The notes under the pieces are model-generated. The model was not told the origin of the DNA and searched no databases. It was given only the letters and a program-made list of their open reading frames with translations. Below, piece after piece: positions 45,903-54,786 of a stretch of DNA of 64,000 bases. The position numbers and the translations under genes are program-made. The stretch's first letter is position 1, and the number at the start of each line of letters is the position of its first letter. The DNA comes from Chloroflexus aurantiacus J-10-fl. Lineage in GTDB: Bacteria; Chloroflexota; Chloroflexia; Chloroflexales; Chloroflexaceae. The stretch is from contig NC_010175.1 of assembly GCF_000018865.1 (NCBI RefSeq), positions 1,488,001 to 1,552,000 on the forward strand, read 5' to 3'.

Positions 45903-47688
45903 CATCAGTCACCGGCACGAACGCCACCGCGTCAGCCCAGATACCACGTCGGCGATCACCGGCAATGGTACCGGTCGCAACCAGCGGTGAGGATGCCGGG
46001 TCAAAGGTATAGACTCCCAAATCTGCCCACCAGTTGCGTTCGGCTTCCAGATCAACGGTCACCACTGTCTCACCGTCTTGATGACGAATGAGAAAGCGGG
46101 CTTCACGCGAGTCGTCATAGCCGTTAAGGGCAAACGGTACGTATGCCAGCACCCGGTATTGCCCGCCAGTCGGAAGCACTGGTTGCCAGACAGCCACCAG
46201 GGGGGCCGCGAAATCGCTGAAACGCCAGGGACGAGTGATGCTGGGTGTTAACGTTGATGGAGCAAAGTGGGCACCACCGGCGTAGCCCATATCAATCACC
46301 TGCCAGTCACCACTCAGCAAAAAGCCGGGATCGCGATCATCAACCACGACCACACCCGGCGGCGGTGGCGCACAAGGTGATGGCATATCGACCCACAGCC
46401 AGACACTGATCTGACCAACCGGGTTCAGCGCCCATGGATCGGGGTCAGTACCACACCAGCCATACGGATCGACATCACGCCCAAGGTACTGCACCTGCAA
46501 ATGGAGATGCGCACCACGGGCACAGCCAGTATCGCCGGCAATCCCGATCACTGCCCCCCGCTCCACCATTGTTCCAACCGTCACACTCACCCGAGCCAGA
46601 TGCCAGTAGAGCGTGCGATAGCCGTTGCCGTGTTCGATAATCACTGCCCCGGCAGGCGTCGCACAACCATCATCAGAATAGCCGGCAAACACGACCTGAC
46701 CGGGTGCCGCAGCCAATACCCGATCCGGAGGCCCCATTGCATAATCCCAACCAGTATGGCCATCATAGGCGAACGCCCGGTCAGTTTCAGCGCGTCCCCA
46801 AAAGGTATGCAGAGAGCCATTCGTGCGGAGAAAAGGGGCATCGTGATCGAAAAAGGAGGTAACCGGGAAGTTTCGTTCGGTCGGACGGGTGAGAAACGGT
46901 TCAGCGGGTGGCGGCCAATCGGTTGGCTCCAGCCGTGGATCGAGGTCGAACAGACGCTGGTAAGTTGGCGCAACGGCCACGAGCAGTGCTTCGAGACGGT
47001 TGGAAGTCGTTGTTGGTGCCAACGCTCGACTAAGGACATAGCGACTCAGGTCCGTTCCGGGCGGGAGCGCAAGGGTGCTCCCATCGGCAAAAGTAAGCGG
47101 AGGTAAAGCCATCGGCCCCAGCAATGCATAGTCGCGCAAGGCAGCCCGTAGTTCGCGGGTCAGCCAGCGTAACTGCGCAAACAGACCGCGTCGATTCCCA
47201 TTCTCGCCCCGAAACCCGGCAGCCCAGGCCATCTGATCACTGCTGGGGTTAGGGGTGCTGAGAACGCCACTCTGCAGATCCATGAGACTTAACAGTAATC
47301 GCGGGCTGACACTGTAGAGATTACTCAGCGACACCAGAACATCGGTAAACGAATGGCTGCGACCGCCAATAGTGATACGCATCGTTGCCAGCGGACTCTG
47401 GCGCGCTTCCAGAAATGCCTGAATCTCCGGTCCGCTGAAATTGTGGTCGTAGCTGAGCCGTTGTGGATCGAAGAGGGGATGCACGGCAGGTTGCGGTGTG
47501 GCCGTCGGTGCCGGCGTGGGTGTTGCCAGCGGTGTGGCGGTTGGTACCGGAGTGGCAGAGGTAGCGGTCGGCACCTGATTGACAACAGTCGGCGTGATCA
47601 CCGACTGCGGTGTATTTGTCGGCGGAGACGGCAGCGGAGCCGCACATGCAGTTAGCACGATAGCGAGGGTAAGTAACAGGTAACGCAT
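45889..47688 (-). CDS. M23 peptidase (LytM-like) lipoprotein
   Basis: 599 residues from the ATG at 47688; the frame continues upstream without a ribosome site. The lipobox LTAC is followed by a Thr/Pro/Ala linker. The M23 domain lies at about residues 300-430 with the zinc-site residues in 'DGHTGWDYAMG' (His, Asp) and 'GAHLHLQVQY' (HxH). A C-terminal beta-rich domain of about 150 residues follows and carries 'WWADLGVYTFDPASSPLVAT', a carbohydrate-binding-like or golvesin-like module. It would cut peptide bridges in peptidoglycan outside the membrane. Confidence 0.9.
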   Translation of the reverse strand: MRYLLLTLAIVLTACAAPLPSPPTNTPQSVITPTVVNQVPTATSATPVPTATPLATPTPAPTATPQPAVHPLFDPQRLSYDHNFSGPEIQAFLEARQSPLATMRITIGGRSHSFTDVLVSLSNLYSVSPRLLLSLMDLQSGVLSTPNPSSDQMAWAAGFRGENGNRRGLFAQLRWLTRELRAALRDYALLGPMALPPLTFADGSTLALPPGTDLSRYVLSRALAPTTTSNRLEALLVAVAPTYQRLFDLDPRLEPTDWPPPAEPFLTRPTERNFPVTSFFDHDAPFLRTNGSLHTFWGRAETDRAFAYDGHTGWDYAMGPPDRVLAAAPGQVVFAGYSDDGCATPAGAVIIEHGNGYRTLYWHLARVSVTVGTMVERGAVIGIAGDTGCARGAHLHLQVQYLGRDVDPYGWCGTDPDPWALNPVGQISVWLWVDMPSPCAPPPPGVVVVDDRDPGFLLSGDWQVIDMGYAGGAHFAPSTLTPSITRPWRFSDFAAPLVAVWQPVLPTGGQYRVLAYVPFALNGYDDSREARFLIRHQDGETVVTVDLEAERNWWADLGVYTFDPASSPLVATGTIAGDRRRGIWADAVAFVPVTDATTR

Positions 47689-47778
47689 AGCAGCATTATA
47701 GCAAGAGTTTGGGGAGACGTTGGAAAGAGAGGCGAGTCTTGCCTGGCAAGACGAACCCCTGCTGACCCAGTGATGGAA

Positions 47779-47937
47779 GATGCACCACAGAGACACAGAG
47801 GGCACAGAGGCTTGAAGCGCTGGGTTTCGTTTGCGTCTGCCGCAGTCGGAAGCGATGGTTCAGGCATCAATGGGCTTCCCAGTGGAGTGGTAGGAGATGC
47901 ACCACAGAGACACAGAGGGCAGAGAGGCGTGAAGCGC
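47779..47937. repeat. 42-bp direct repeat, two copies
   Basis: 47779-47820 and 47896-47937 match except at a few positions (GATGCACCACAGAGACACAG... through GAAGCGC). The CCACAGAGACACAGAG core resembles a short A/G-rich repeat known to recur between genes in various bacteria. No gene spans it. Confidence 0.8.
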
Positions 47938-47967
47938 ATCTGTTCAAGATTTAAGCCCGTTACCCTA

Positions 47968-47996
47968 TTGACGATTACCCCTGATAGATGTATAAT
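47968..47996 (+). promoter_or_regulatory. Near-consensus sigma-70-type promoter
   Basis: TTGACG (47968-47973), a 17-nt spacer and TATAAT (47991-47996) point at the decarboxylase gene. One mismatch to consensus makes this one of the strongest promoters in the window. Predicted transcription start near 48003. Confidence 0.75.
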
Positions 47997-48002
47997 GCGC
48001 AC

Positions 48003-48337
48003 TCGGTCGAGCCAATCGACCATGTCATTCGCGCCCCCCGTTACGTTCGGGTTACGGGTTTCGCGTTTCGGGAAGGCACCCGACACACGTAACACGCAAC
48101 ACCGAACGCCGAGCGGAAATCGTCGTCATGGCACGCTGGTGCCCCGTGGAGAAGACGACGTCGGGCGGGCTAGTGTGAGGCAGTATGGACGGCGCATACA
48201 ATTTACGCGCGATTCAGCGCTCCCCAAACTGCACACCTGCACGCCGTGCGTCGGTAGGTTCCGCCTGCTAGACGTGCGCGAGTGACGCTGCGCGTTCTCG
48301 CTCCTCCGGCCGCTGCATCAGGTGCAGGGCCTTTTTT
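48003..48337 (+). ncRNA. Candidate structured leader RNA or small RNA, unidentified
   Basis: A 335-nt stretch between the promoter and an intrinsic terminator with no reading frame of substance. Directly visible stems are CGTCGTC (48121-48127) with GACGACG (48154-48160) enclosing GGCAC/GTGCC (48130-48134/48139-48143, loop GCTG); GTATG/CATAC just downstream; GCGC-, GCAC/GTGC and GAG-CTC stems further on. Not tmRNA, RNase P, 6S or SRP RNA by their conserved strings, and no T-box or guanidine-I motif was found. It is either a cis-regulator of the decarboxylase (attenuation) or an independent RNA. Confidence 0.5.
48308..48337 (+). terminator. Intrinsic terminator ending the leader
   Basis: GGCC (48308-48311) and CTGCA (48313-48317) pair with TGCAG (48323-48327) and GGCC (48328-48331) around loop TCAGG, with one bulged G, followed by six T (48332-48337). 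The decarboxylase start is 158 nt further on, so expression of that gene would need read-through or another promoter. Confidence 0.75.
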
Positions 48338-48494
48338 CATCCCCTGACGCTGAATCGCTATGGTCACGGCAATCTAGTGCCTGTCACGGCCATTGCCGGT
48401 GTTCGCTTGTGATCTTGCCCGCTTCTGGTGGGATAGGTCTTATTTTGCCCTGGTTTCGTGGTGCGGGTTGTTCCCGCTGTATGAATGGAGGAAT

Positions 48495-50006
48495 GTGGTA
48501 CAGTTGAAGACGCTAACCTTTGCCGACTTGATTGCACAGCAGACCGGCTTTGCCGGTGAGGGCCGCCTGACCGATTTCGTGAGCCGTTACGACGGCGACC
48601 TCTACTTTGGTGATCGTCTCAACTTGAACCGACTGGTACGCCAACACGGTGCACCGCTCGAAGTCGTATACACACCGCAAATTACTGCACAAATTCACCG
48701 CATGATCGGCTGGGCCGCGCAGGCTCGTGCCGCTACCGAATACGCAGCCCCCTTCCATTACGCCTATGCGACCAAGGCTAACTTTGCTGCCGAGGCGGTG
48801 CAAACGGCGTTGGCGGCTGGTGCTCATTATGAAACCTCGGCAACTGCCGACCTGATCATCGCCCATGGTCTCTGGCGTCAGGGCATCCTGCCACCTGATC
48901 GACTGATCTGTTGCAACGGCTCAAAGGAGCCGGCCTACCGCAACGCGATCCGGCAATTGCGTCTCGACGGTTGTGAGACGGTGATACCCGTCCTCGATGA
49001 TCTCAGTGAATTGCACGATCTGATCACAACGCCGGCACCCTTACAATTTGGTGTGCGTGAACGTGCCGCCGGAAATCGGGATGGTCGACACCCCGGCAAT
49101 GATCGTTTTGGCTTGACAATGGCCGAGATCGAACAGGCTGCCGATCTGATTGCAACGACTGAACACCGGCTTGTGCTGTACCATGCCATGATCGGCAGCC
49201 AGATCGAAGACGAAGGGCACTTCCTGACCACCCTGCGGGCTTCGATTGAGAACTATTGTCGTCTACGCCGCCGTGTACCAACCCTGCGCTACTTCAATTT
49301 TGGTGGTGGCGTACCAACTGCCGGGTATCAGTTGACGTTCAACTTCGACTACCAGCGTTTTCTTGCCCGGCTGATGGCAACGGTGCGCGATCTGTGTGCC
49401 GAATACGATGTACCGGTGCCGGAGTTAATCGGTGAATTTGGCCGTTACACCGTCGCCACCCACAGCGCCTATCTGGTTGAGGTGGGCGCCGTGAAAGCGG
49501 GACAACCCGATCAACCAGACTGGTATTTGATCAATGGCTCACTGATGGTGATGTTACCGGACACCCTTTTCGTCAGTGGGCAGGAGTTTGTCATCCTGCC
49601 GCTCAGCGACTGGCATCGGCCAGTGCGTCCAGTACGGCTTGCCGGTCGGCGCACATGCGACAGCGATGACATCTATCCGCGACCGGAACAGCCGCCATTG
49701 TGGTTGCCGGAGACCGATGGCGGTTTGGTCCTGGCCATTTTCGGCATTGGTGCGTACCAGCAGATGATTTCTGGCCGTGGCGGGGCCCACCACTGTCTGA
49801 CGCCCGAAGCGGCTCGCTTCATCGTCGAAGAGCGTGATGGGCGTCTCAGTTCACGACTGGTGCCACAGCAGGATCAGGCGACTATTATGCGCTTGCTCGG
49901 TTATCGTCCGCAGCCGACAGCACTGCCATTGCCATTCCGCCAGCCGGCTCGCCCGGCAGTACTCGCTGCCCGCCGGCGTACCCGGGAGCGAATGGTATCG
50001 ATTTGA
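48495..50006 (+). CDS. PLP-dependent Orn/Arg/DAP decarboxylase-family protein (arginine decarboxylase-like)
   Basis: 503 residues from the GTG at 48495, just after GGAGG; a TTG nine nt on is possible and the longer frame to 48393 is not protein-like. It is a fold-III alanine-racemase-barrel decarboxylase: PLP lysine in 'HYAYATKANF', phosphate-contact 'FNFGGGVPTAGYQ', then a beta domain. Of the family it best resembles arginine decarboxylase, which starts polyamine synthesis. Specificity is by resemblance. An intrinsic terminator follows, so it is monocistronic, and a long structured leader with its own terminator precedes it. Confidence 0.8.
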   Translation: MVQLKTLTFADLIAQQTGFAGEGRLTDFVSRYDGDLYFGDRLNLNRLVRQHGAPLEVVYTPQITAQIHRMIGWAAQARAATEYAAPFHYAYATKANFAAEAVQTALAAGAHYETSATADLIIAHGLWRQGILPPDRLICCNGSKEPAYRNAIRQLRLDGCETVIPVLDDLSELHDLITTPAPLQFGVRERAAGNRDGRHPGNDRFGLTMAEIEQAADLIATTEHRLVLYHAMIGSQIEDEGHFLTTLRASIENYCRLRRRVPTLRYFNFGGGVPTAGYQLTFNFDYQRFLARLMATVRDLCAEYDVPVPELIGEFGRYTVATHSAYLVEVGAVKAGQPDQPDWYLINGSLMVMLPDTLFVSGQEFVILPLSDWHRPVRPVRLAGRRTCDSDDIYPRPEQPPLWLPETDGGLVLAIFGIGAYQQMISGRGGAHHCLTPEAARFIVEERDGRLSSRLVPQQDQATIMRLLGYRPQPTALPLPFRQPARPAVLAARRRTRERMVSI

Positions 50007-50026
50007 GGTAAGGTGATACGATGAGG

Positions 50027-50059
50027 ACAGGTGGCCCATAGAGGCCACCTGTTGGTTTT
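50027..50059 (+). terminator. Intrinsic terminator after the decarboxylase gene
   Basis: ACAGGTGGCC (50027-50036) pairs perfectly with GGCCACCTGT (50043-50052) around CATAGA, followed by TGGTTTTC. Confidence 0.75.
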
Positions 50060-50737
50060 CATGAGTCCAGACCTCATCCTAAAACCCGCTGATAATTCAA
50101 ACCGTGAATTGCGTGAAGTGGAACAAAATCTCTTAATACATTGGCGCAGATGTGGTTGTGAGTTCAATTTAGATACCAAACGGATTTAACAATCCCACAA
50201 ATTCTCTGAACACGAGAGCTAGCCTGATTCAGGTTTTGCTTTCTGCTGCCGAAGCGATGTCGATAGAGCAGAATGCTTCATGCACATTTGGTAGTAGCAG
50301 GTCGCAACTCACAGGTTAGCGGGCGAACCGTGCAGTCAGTACCGAAGCACAGTAAGTGCGGAAGCTACGCTTCCGCACTTCAAACTGGTAAGATGGGCAC
50401 ACTGGGTAGGAGCGGGTATCCTCGCAACAGCGTGTCCACTGATACATTCACACCAGCGCACGTTCAGACTACACCATGCCTGCCATCTCCAGTCAACTCC
50501 TCCCTTCAAAAGATCACGAGCCTGGCATCACAGTGGAAAACTTCATGTCAATCGCACGGTCGTGATTATCCTGAATCATTGTGCTTCAAAAATATTTGGA
50601 AGGAAAGAAGCATTCCTCCATTTCCAACATTCGTGAATAACAAGGGTGAGATCGTCCTGCGACGAATGACATCCATACATACCCAAACGGTATCTTAAGT
50701 GTCGCTCTCAATGCTGTGAGAATGGCCAGTTATCCTC
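50060..50737. other. Non-coding spacer with one strong hairpin
   Basis: No supported gene: the longest open frame (50273-50698) has no ribosome site and an unprotein-like, Ser/Thr/His-rich composition. AAGTGCGGAAGC (50354-50365) pairs perfectly with 50369-50380 around TAC, a 12-bp hairpin of the GCGGAAG kind that also occurs at 21594. The 3' half is A+T-rich and leads to the promoter of the next gene. Confidence 0.65.
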
Positions 50738-50766
50738 TTGACAGGGTTTTATTTGCGTGCTACTAT
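50738..50766 (+). promoter_or_regulatory. Sigma-70-type promoter of the glycan operon
   Basis: TTGACA (50738-50743), 17 nt and TACTAT (50761-50766): consensus -35. The TTAGTTCATTGGACTATCTAA stretch just downstream (50771-50791) is an imperfect inverted repeat (TTAG/CTAA ends), a candidate operator for the ROK regulator encoded next. Confidence 0.75.
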
Positions 50767-50806
50767 TTTGTTAGTTCATTGGACTATCTAATTAAGACGA
50801 TCTGCT

Positions 50807-52033
50807 ATGACAACTCTTGGCGAAAAAGCAACCCGTCAGCACACCCGGGACGTCAACTTACGTCTGGTATTGCGGCTTATCTACGAGCTAGGTGCGGTGA
50901 GCCGAGCTGACCTGGCACGTTTGACTAACTTGACGCGAACGACGGTTTCCGATGTTGTAGGAGAACTGATAGAACGTGGCTTAGTCATCGAGACCGGATT
51001 GGCGACAGGTGGAGGAATAGGGCGTACACCTATGCTCCTGAGCGTTGCTGAATGGTCACGACCGGTAGCAGCTATTAGTGTCAATGCTGACAGCGTCGAA
51101 GGGGCGCTGGTTAGTCTGCGAGGAAACGTAGGAAGGCGTATCAGCCGCTCGATTCAGGGGCAGACAGGTGCCGATGCACTAAACACCTTGCAAGAAACTC
51201 TTGACGAGCTGATTCAGACGGCAAACCAGCCACTTCTCGGCATTGGTGTAACCACTCCTGGCTTGATTAACGCCAGTTCGGGAATGATTGTCCGCGCAGT
51301 CGGACTGGAATGGGCCGATCTACCACTTGGTCAGTTACTCCATGAACGCTACGGCTTACCGGTGAAGGTGGTCAACGATAGTCAATGCCTGGCTTTAGCT
51401 GAGCATCTATTTGGTGAATGGCGAGGTGTAGCCAACTTGGTGGTCCTGAAGATTGGGAAAGGTGTAGGTGCCGGTATTGTGCTGAATGGTCAACTCTATG
51501 CTGGTGAAGGGTTTGGTGCTGGTGAAATTGGACACCTGGCCTTTACCGCGAACGGACTGCTTTGCAAGTGTGGAAATCGGGGGTGTCTTGAAACCGTGTT
51601 GGGAAGTGACGCCCTGTTACACCAGGCTCGAACAGCAATTGCTGCCAATCCAAATAGTATTCTCGCAGCATACGCCAGCGATCTATCACTCGGGCGGATT
51701 GCTGAAGGGGCAGCGATGGGCGACCCGGTTGCCCAGCACGTTATAACAACCGCTGCCGCAGCAACCGGCGCCGCAGTAGCTACCATTATCAGTCTGTTGT
51801 CGGTTCGTCATGTCTTGATTACGGGTCGGATTACCGCCTTCGGAGAAACGTTTGCTGAGTTAGTGCGTCGTGAAGTGGCACAGCGGGCACTACCAGCCCT
51901 GGTACGGGATACTGAGATCAGACTTGCGCCGGCACCGACCATTACGCCCCTCATTGGCGCAGCAGCCCCAGTCTTGACCGGGGAATTGGGTTTGATTCGT
52001 CTTCACCGTCGTGAGGAACACGTTGATGCTTGA
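50807..52033 (+). CDS. ROK-family transcriptional regulator
   Basis: 408 residues. N-terminal winged helix-turn-helix (about residues 20-70, 'SRADLARLTNLTRTTVSDVV') then a ROK domain with 'GIGVTTPGLIN' and the zinc signature 'GHLAFTANGLLCKCGNRGCL' (Cys-x-Cys-Gly-x2-Gly-Cys). NagC/XylR-like proteins of this type repress sugar genes until a sugar or sugar phosphate binds. Given the GH38/GH3/SIS neighbours the effector could be mannose, N-acetylglucosamine or their phosphates. First gene of the operon; likely autoregulated. Confidence 0.9.
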   Translation: MTTLGEKATRQHTRDVNLRLVLRLIYELGAVSRADLARLTNLTRTTVSDVVGELIERGLVIETGLATGGGIGRTPMLLSVAEWSRPVAAISVNADSVEGALVSLRGNVGRRISRSIQGQTGADALNTLQETLDELIQTANQPLLGIGVTTPGLINASSGMIVRAVGLEWADLPLGQLLHERYGLPVKVVNDSQCLALAEHLFGEWRGVANLVVLKIGKGVGAGIVLNGQLYAGEGFGAGEIGHLAFTANGLLCKCGNRGCLETVLGSDALLHQARTAIAANPNSILAAYASDLSLGRIAEGAAMGDPVAQHVITTAAAATGAAVATIISLLSVRHVLITGRITAFGETFAELVRREVAQRALPALVRDTEIRLAPAPTITPLIGAAAPVLTGELGLIRLHRREEHVDA

Positions 52034-53195
52034 AGCCTTCGCCAATCGTTATCGGATTGAACTGTCCGAGCGTGTCATTCCATTCTGGCTACGCCATTCG
52101 CTTGATCATCAGCATGGCGGTTATTTCAGCGCACTTGATCGTGACGGAACTGTCTACGATACCCGCAAGTATGTCTGGCTGCAAGGCCGGGCAATCTGGA
52201 TGTTTAGCCGACTCTACAACACATTTGAGCCACGTCACGATTTTTTAGCCGCAGCAAGGCTGGGTGTCGAATTTCTCCGTCGTCATGCCCGTGATCGTGA
52301 AGGTCGAGTCTACTTTAGTCTGACTCGCGATGGTCAGCCGGTCTTTATGCAACGAAAACCGTATGCGGCTGTGTTCTACCAGATGGGATTAGCGGAATAT
52401 GCACGTGCCACCGGTGATGATTCCTGTCTTGCTGAAGCGAGAGAGGTCTTCGCCTTGATTTGCCAATGGATCGCCAATCCCGGCCTATTAGGTCGTCCTT
52501 CGTTGCCGGGCATGCCGGTCGTGAGTCAGCTCACCGATCTGCTGGTTGTCGGCATGATGGCACTGGATATGTTCACGCTAACCGGCGAGCAGGAATACTC
52601 GACAGCGATTATTGAAACCATTGCAGGCATCGTTCGTCACTTTGACCCGGAACGTAACATTTACCGCGAACGCGTAGCACCTGATGGTTCAGTGCTGGAA
52701 GATAATCCAGATAGCCGACTATTTAATCCTGGTCATTCGCTAGAGACAGCATGGATAATGTTGCATCTTCTCGAATGGCAACCGGATCAGGCGCTCCGCA
52801 AGCAGGCTCTGGCAGCGATCCGCGGCTCGCTTGAACTGGGTTGGGATCAGACATACGGTGGCATCTTCTATTTCGTTGATCTGGCCGGTCGACCAACATT
52901 ACAGATCGAGTCAACGATGAAGCTCTGGTGGCCACACGCAGAAGCAATATATGCGCTGGTGCTGGCAGCAACCATCACCGGTGATCGGCAATGGATCGAA
53001 TGGCTGGAACGGATCGATGCCTATACCTTTCGGTACTTTGCCGATCCCGTCTACGGCGAATGGTTTGGCTATTGTGATCGGCGCGGCGAAGTAGCCTTGA
53101 CCAGTAAGGGTGGCAATTACAAAGGCTTCTTCCACATGCCGCGCGCACTCCTCTTTAGCATACAGGCAATTGAGCGGGCAGGAGGAAAGGTGTGA
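52026..53195 (+). CDS. N-acylglucosamine 2-epimerase (AGE) family protein
   Basis: 389 residues from the ATG at 52026, overlapping the ROK stop, with GAGGAA upstream (a GTG at 52011 is also open). (alpha/alpha)6-barrel family that interconverts N-acetylglucosamine and N-acetylmannosamine or mannose/glucose (cellobiose 2-epimerases also belong here). Conserved 'HQHGGYFSALDRDG' start, 'WLQGRAIWMFSRLYN', and 'NPGHSLETAWIML' with the catalytic His are seen. The GTGA overlap with the next gene implies coupling. Substrate inferred as a mannose-type sugar from context. Confidence 0.9.
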   Translation: MLEAFANRYRIELSERVIPFWLRHSLDHQHGGYFSALDRDGTVYDTRKYVWLQGRAIWMFSRLYNTFEPRHDFLAAARLGVEFLRRHARDREGRVYFSLTRDGQPVFMQRKPYAAVFYQMGLAEYARATGDDSCLAEAREVFALICQWIANPGLLGRPSLPGMPVVSQLTDLLVVGMMALDMFTLTGEQEYSTAIIETIAGIVRHFDPERNIYRERVAPDGSVLEDNPDSRLFNPGHSLETAWIMLHLLEWQPDQALRKQALAAIRGSLELGWDQTYGGIFYFVDLAGRPTLQIESTMKLWWPHAEAIYALVLAATITGDRQWIEWLERIDAYTFRYFADPVYGEWFGYCDRRGEVALTSKGGNYKGFFHMPRALLFSIQAIERAGGKV

Positions 53196-54721
53196 TACGG
53201 ATTGGTTTAATCCCGCTCGATGAACGTCCGGCGAATACCCGCGATCCGAAACTGATTGCCGAGGCTGCCGGAATCAATCTGATCTTGCCACCATCCCACC
53301 TCCTGAGTCGCCAGCACCAACCTGGTAACTGTAGCGGATTGGCTGGGTGGTTGGAACAAGTCGCGCCAAAACTGGATGGGCTGATTGTCTCTTGTGAGCA
53401 ACTCGGTTACGGCGGATTGATCGCCTCACGAACAACCGACGAACCGCCAGAGACAATCAGTCAGCGCTTGAGTGTACTTCGACGCATACGTGATCGCTTT
53501 CCCCACTTATACATCTACGGCTTTAATCTCATCACTCGTGTCTCCAATGCCAGTGATGCCAGCGAAGAGCCGGCGTATTGGGCCGAGTATGGCACAGCGA
53601 TCTACCATTGGTCGCAAATCCTGGATCAGGTACATCAGGGGGCCCTGAGCAAGACGCGACGAGAAGAAGCTGAGCGGGCAATCCCTGCTACTTACCGCTC
53701 CGATGTTTTGCGGCGTCGATTGCGCAACCATCTTATCAACCTGACAGCACTCCAGTTGCTGAATGACGGTATCTTCGACCTGCTTGTCCTCAGTTCTGAT
53801 GATACCAGTCCTTTTGGCTTACCCAGCCGTGAGAAACGCTGGTTACATACTTGGGCAGAGTTGCTCCCGCTTCAGGAGCGGTTGCTAATGTACCCTGGTG
53901 CAGATGAAGTAGGCAGCGTATTGACGATACGGATGGCATTGACGCATATCGGTTTGCATCCCGCGGTAAGTGTGCGTTACGCTCCACCGACCGATGCCAT
54001 GAATATTGCAGCGTTTGAAGATGGGCCAATCCGTCTCACTGTGGAACGTCAGATTACCGCAGCCGGATGCCAGTTAATCGGCGTGCCCGAAATAGCGCGC
54101 ATCTGGCTGGGTGTGAATGCACCAATAGCACGGCGCGCTGAATGGAATCCAGTGGATGGGCACCATGATCGCATGGCACGTCAGGCCGCAATAGAAAACT
54201 TGGTCACCAAAGCAGGTGAAGCATTGGTCGACGGCAAGACGGTTGCCTTTGCTGACGTTGCTTACCCAAATGGGGCAGATCCGTTGCTGATCGAGCTGAT
54301 AACGACCCGGCTCGATCCCACGAAACTGGCAGCATATGGAGGTTGGAACACTGCCGGTAACACGATTGGCGGCGTTATCGCCCAGACCTGTGCGACACTG
54401 ATTGGAGACCGGTCATGTCGTATTGCGCAAGAACGACTGTTGCTCCATCGCTTCATCGAAGATTACGGCTATCAGCACATCGTTCGTCGTGAAATCCGCG
54501 AATGGCTACAGACAACCTACAACCAGAACGAGCTTACTCCTGAATTACGTGGACTGGCTGCCACACGTGTAGAACAACGGCTCAATGAGATCGTGACGGC
54601 TTTGCCTGGTTTCGCCTATCGCTGGCGCATTCTACCCGGCAGCGTGCACTTTCCGTGGCAGCGCGTGTTTGAGATCGACTTCACACTCCAGTATCTACAC
54701 GAGAAAGGAGGTGACAACTGA
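53192..54721 (+). CDS. DUF4127 family protein, function unknown
   Basis: 509 residues from GTG overlapping the AGE stop; GGAGGAAAGG upstream. It opens with the family motif 'IGLIPLDERPANTRDPKLI' and has Asp/Asn/Gly-rich segments ('VLSSDDTSPFGLPSREK', 'PGADEVGSVLTIRMAL', 'AYGGWNTAGNTIGGVIAQT') that look like a metal- or sugar-binding active site. No TM segment or signal peptide, so it is cytoplasmic. It lies between an epimerase and the transporter of a glycan-catabolic operon, suggesting sugar catabolism, possibly glycosidic or amide cleavage, but the reaction is unknown. Confidence 0.85.
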   Translation: MIRIGLIPLDERPANTRDPKLIAEAAGINLILPPSHLLSRQHQPGNCSGLAGWLEQVAPKLDGLIVSCEQLGYGGLIASRTTDEPPETISQRLSVLRRIRDRFPHLYIYGFNLITRVSNASDASEEPAYWAEYGTAIYHWSQILDQVHQGALSKTRREEAERAIPATYRSDVLRRRLRNHLINLTALQLLNDGIFDLLVLSSDDTSPFGLPSREKRWLHTWAELLPLQERLLMYPGADEVGSVLTIRMALTHIGLHPAVSVRYAPPTDAMNIAAFEDGPIRLTVERQITAAGCQLIGVPEIARIWLGVNAPIARRAEWNPVDGHHDRMARQAAIENLVTKAGEALVDGKTVAFADVAYPNGADPLLIELITTRLDPTKLAAYGGWNTAGNTIGGVIAQTCATLIGDRSCRIAQERLLLHRFIEDYGYQHIVRREIREWLQTTYNQNELTPELRGLAATRVEQRLNEIVTALPGFAYRWRILPGSVHFPWQRVFEIDFTLQYLHEKGGDN

Positions 54722-54786
54722 CGTAAAGCCAGTTAATAACCCGATACACTTGCAACATTTAGTCTTCAGTGCAAAGGAGAAGTCTT

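Noticed and set aside
48003-48337. T-box or other named riboswitch upstream of the decarboxylase
   Set aside because: No AGGGTGG-type T-box, no guanidine-I or SAM-type conserved strings seen; kept only as an unidentified structured RNA.
50273-50698. Open frame of 141 codons upstream of the ROK promoter
   Set aside because: No ribosome site, low-complexity Ser/Thr/His-rich translation, contains a 12-bp hairpin; treated as non-coding.
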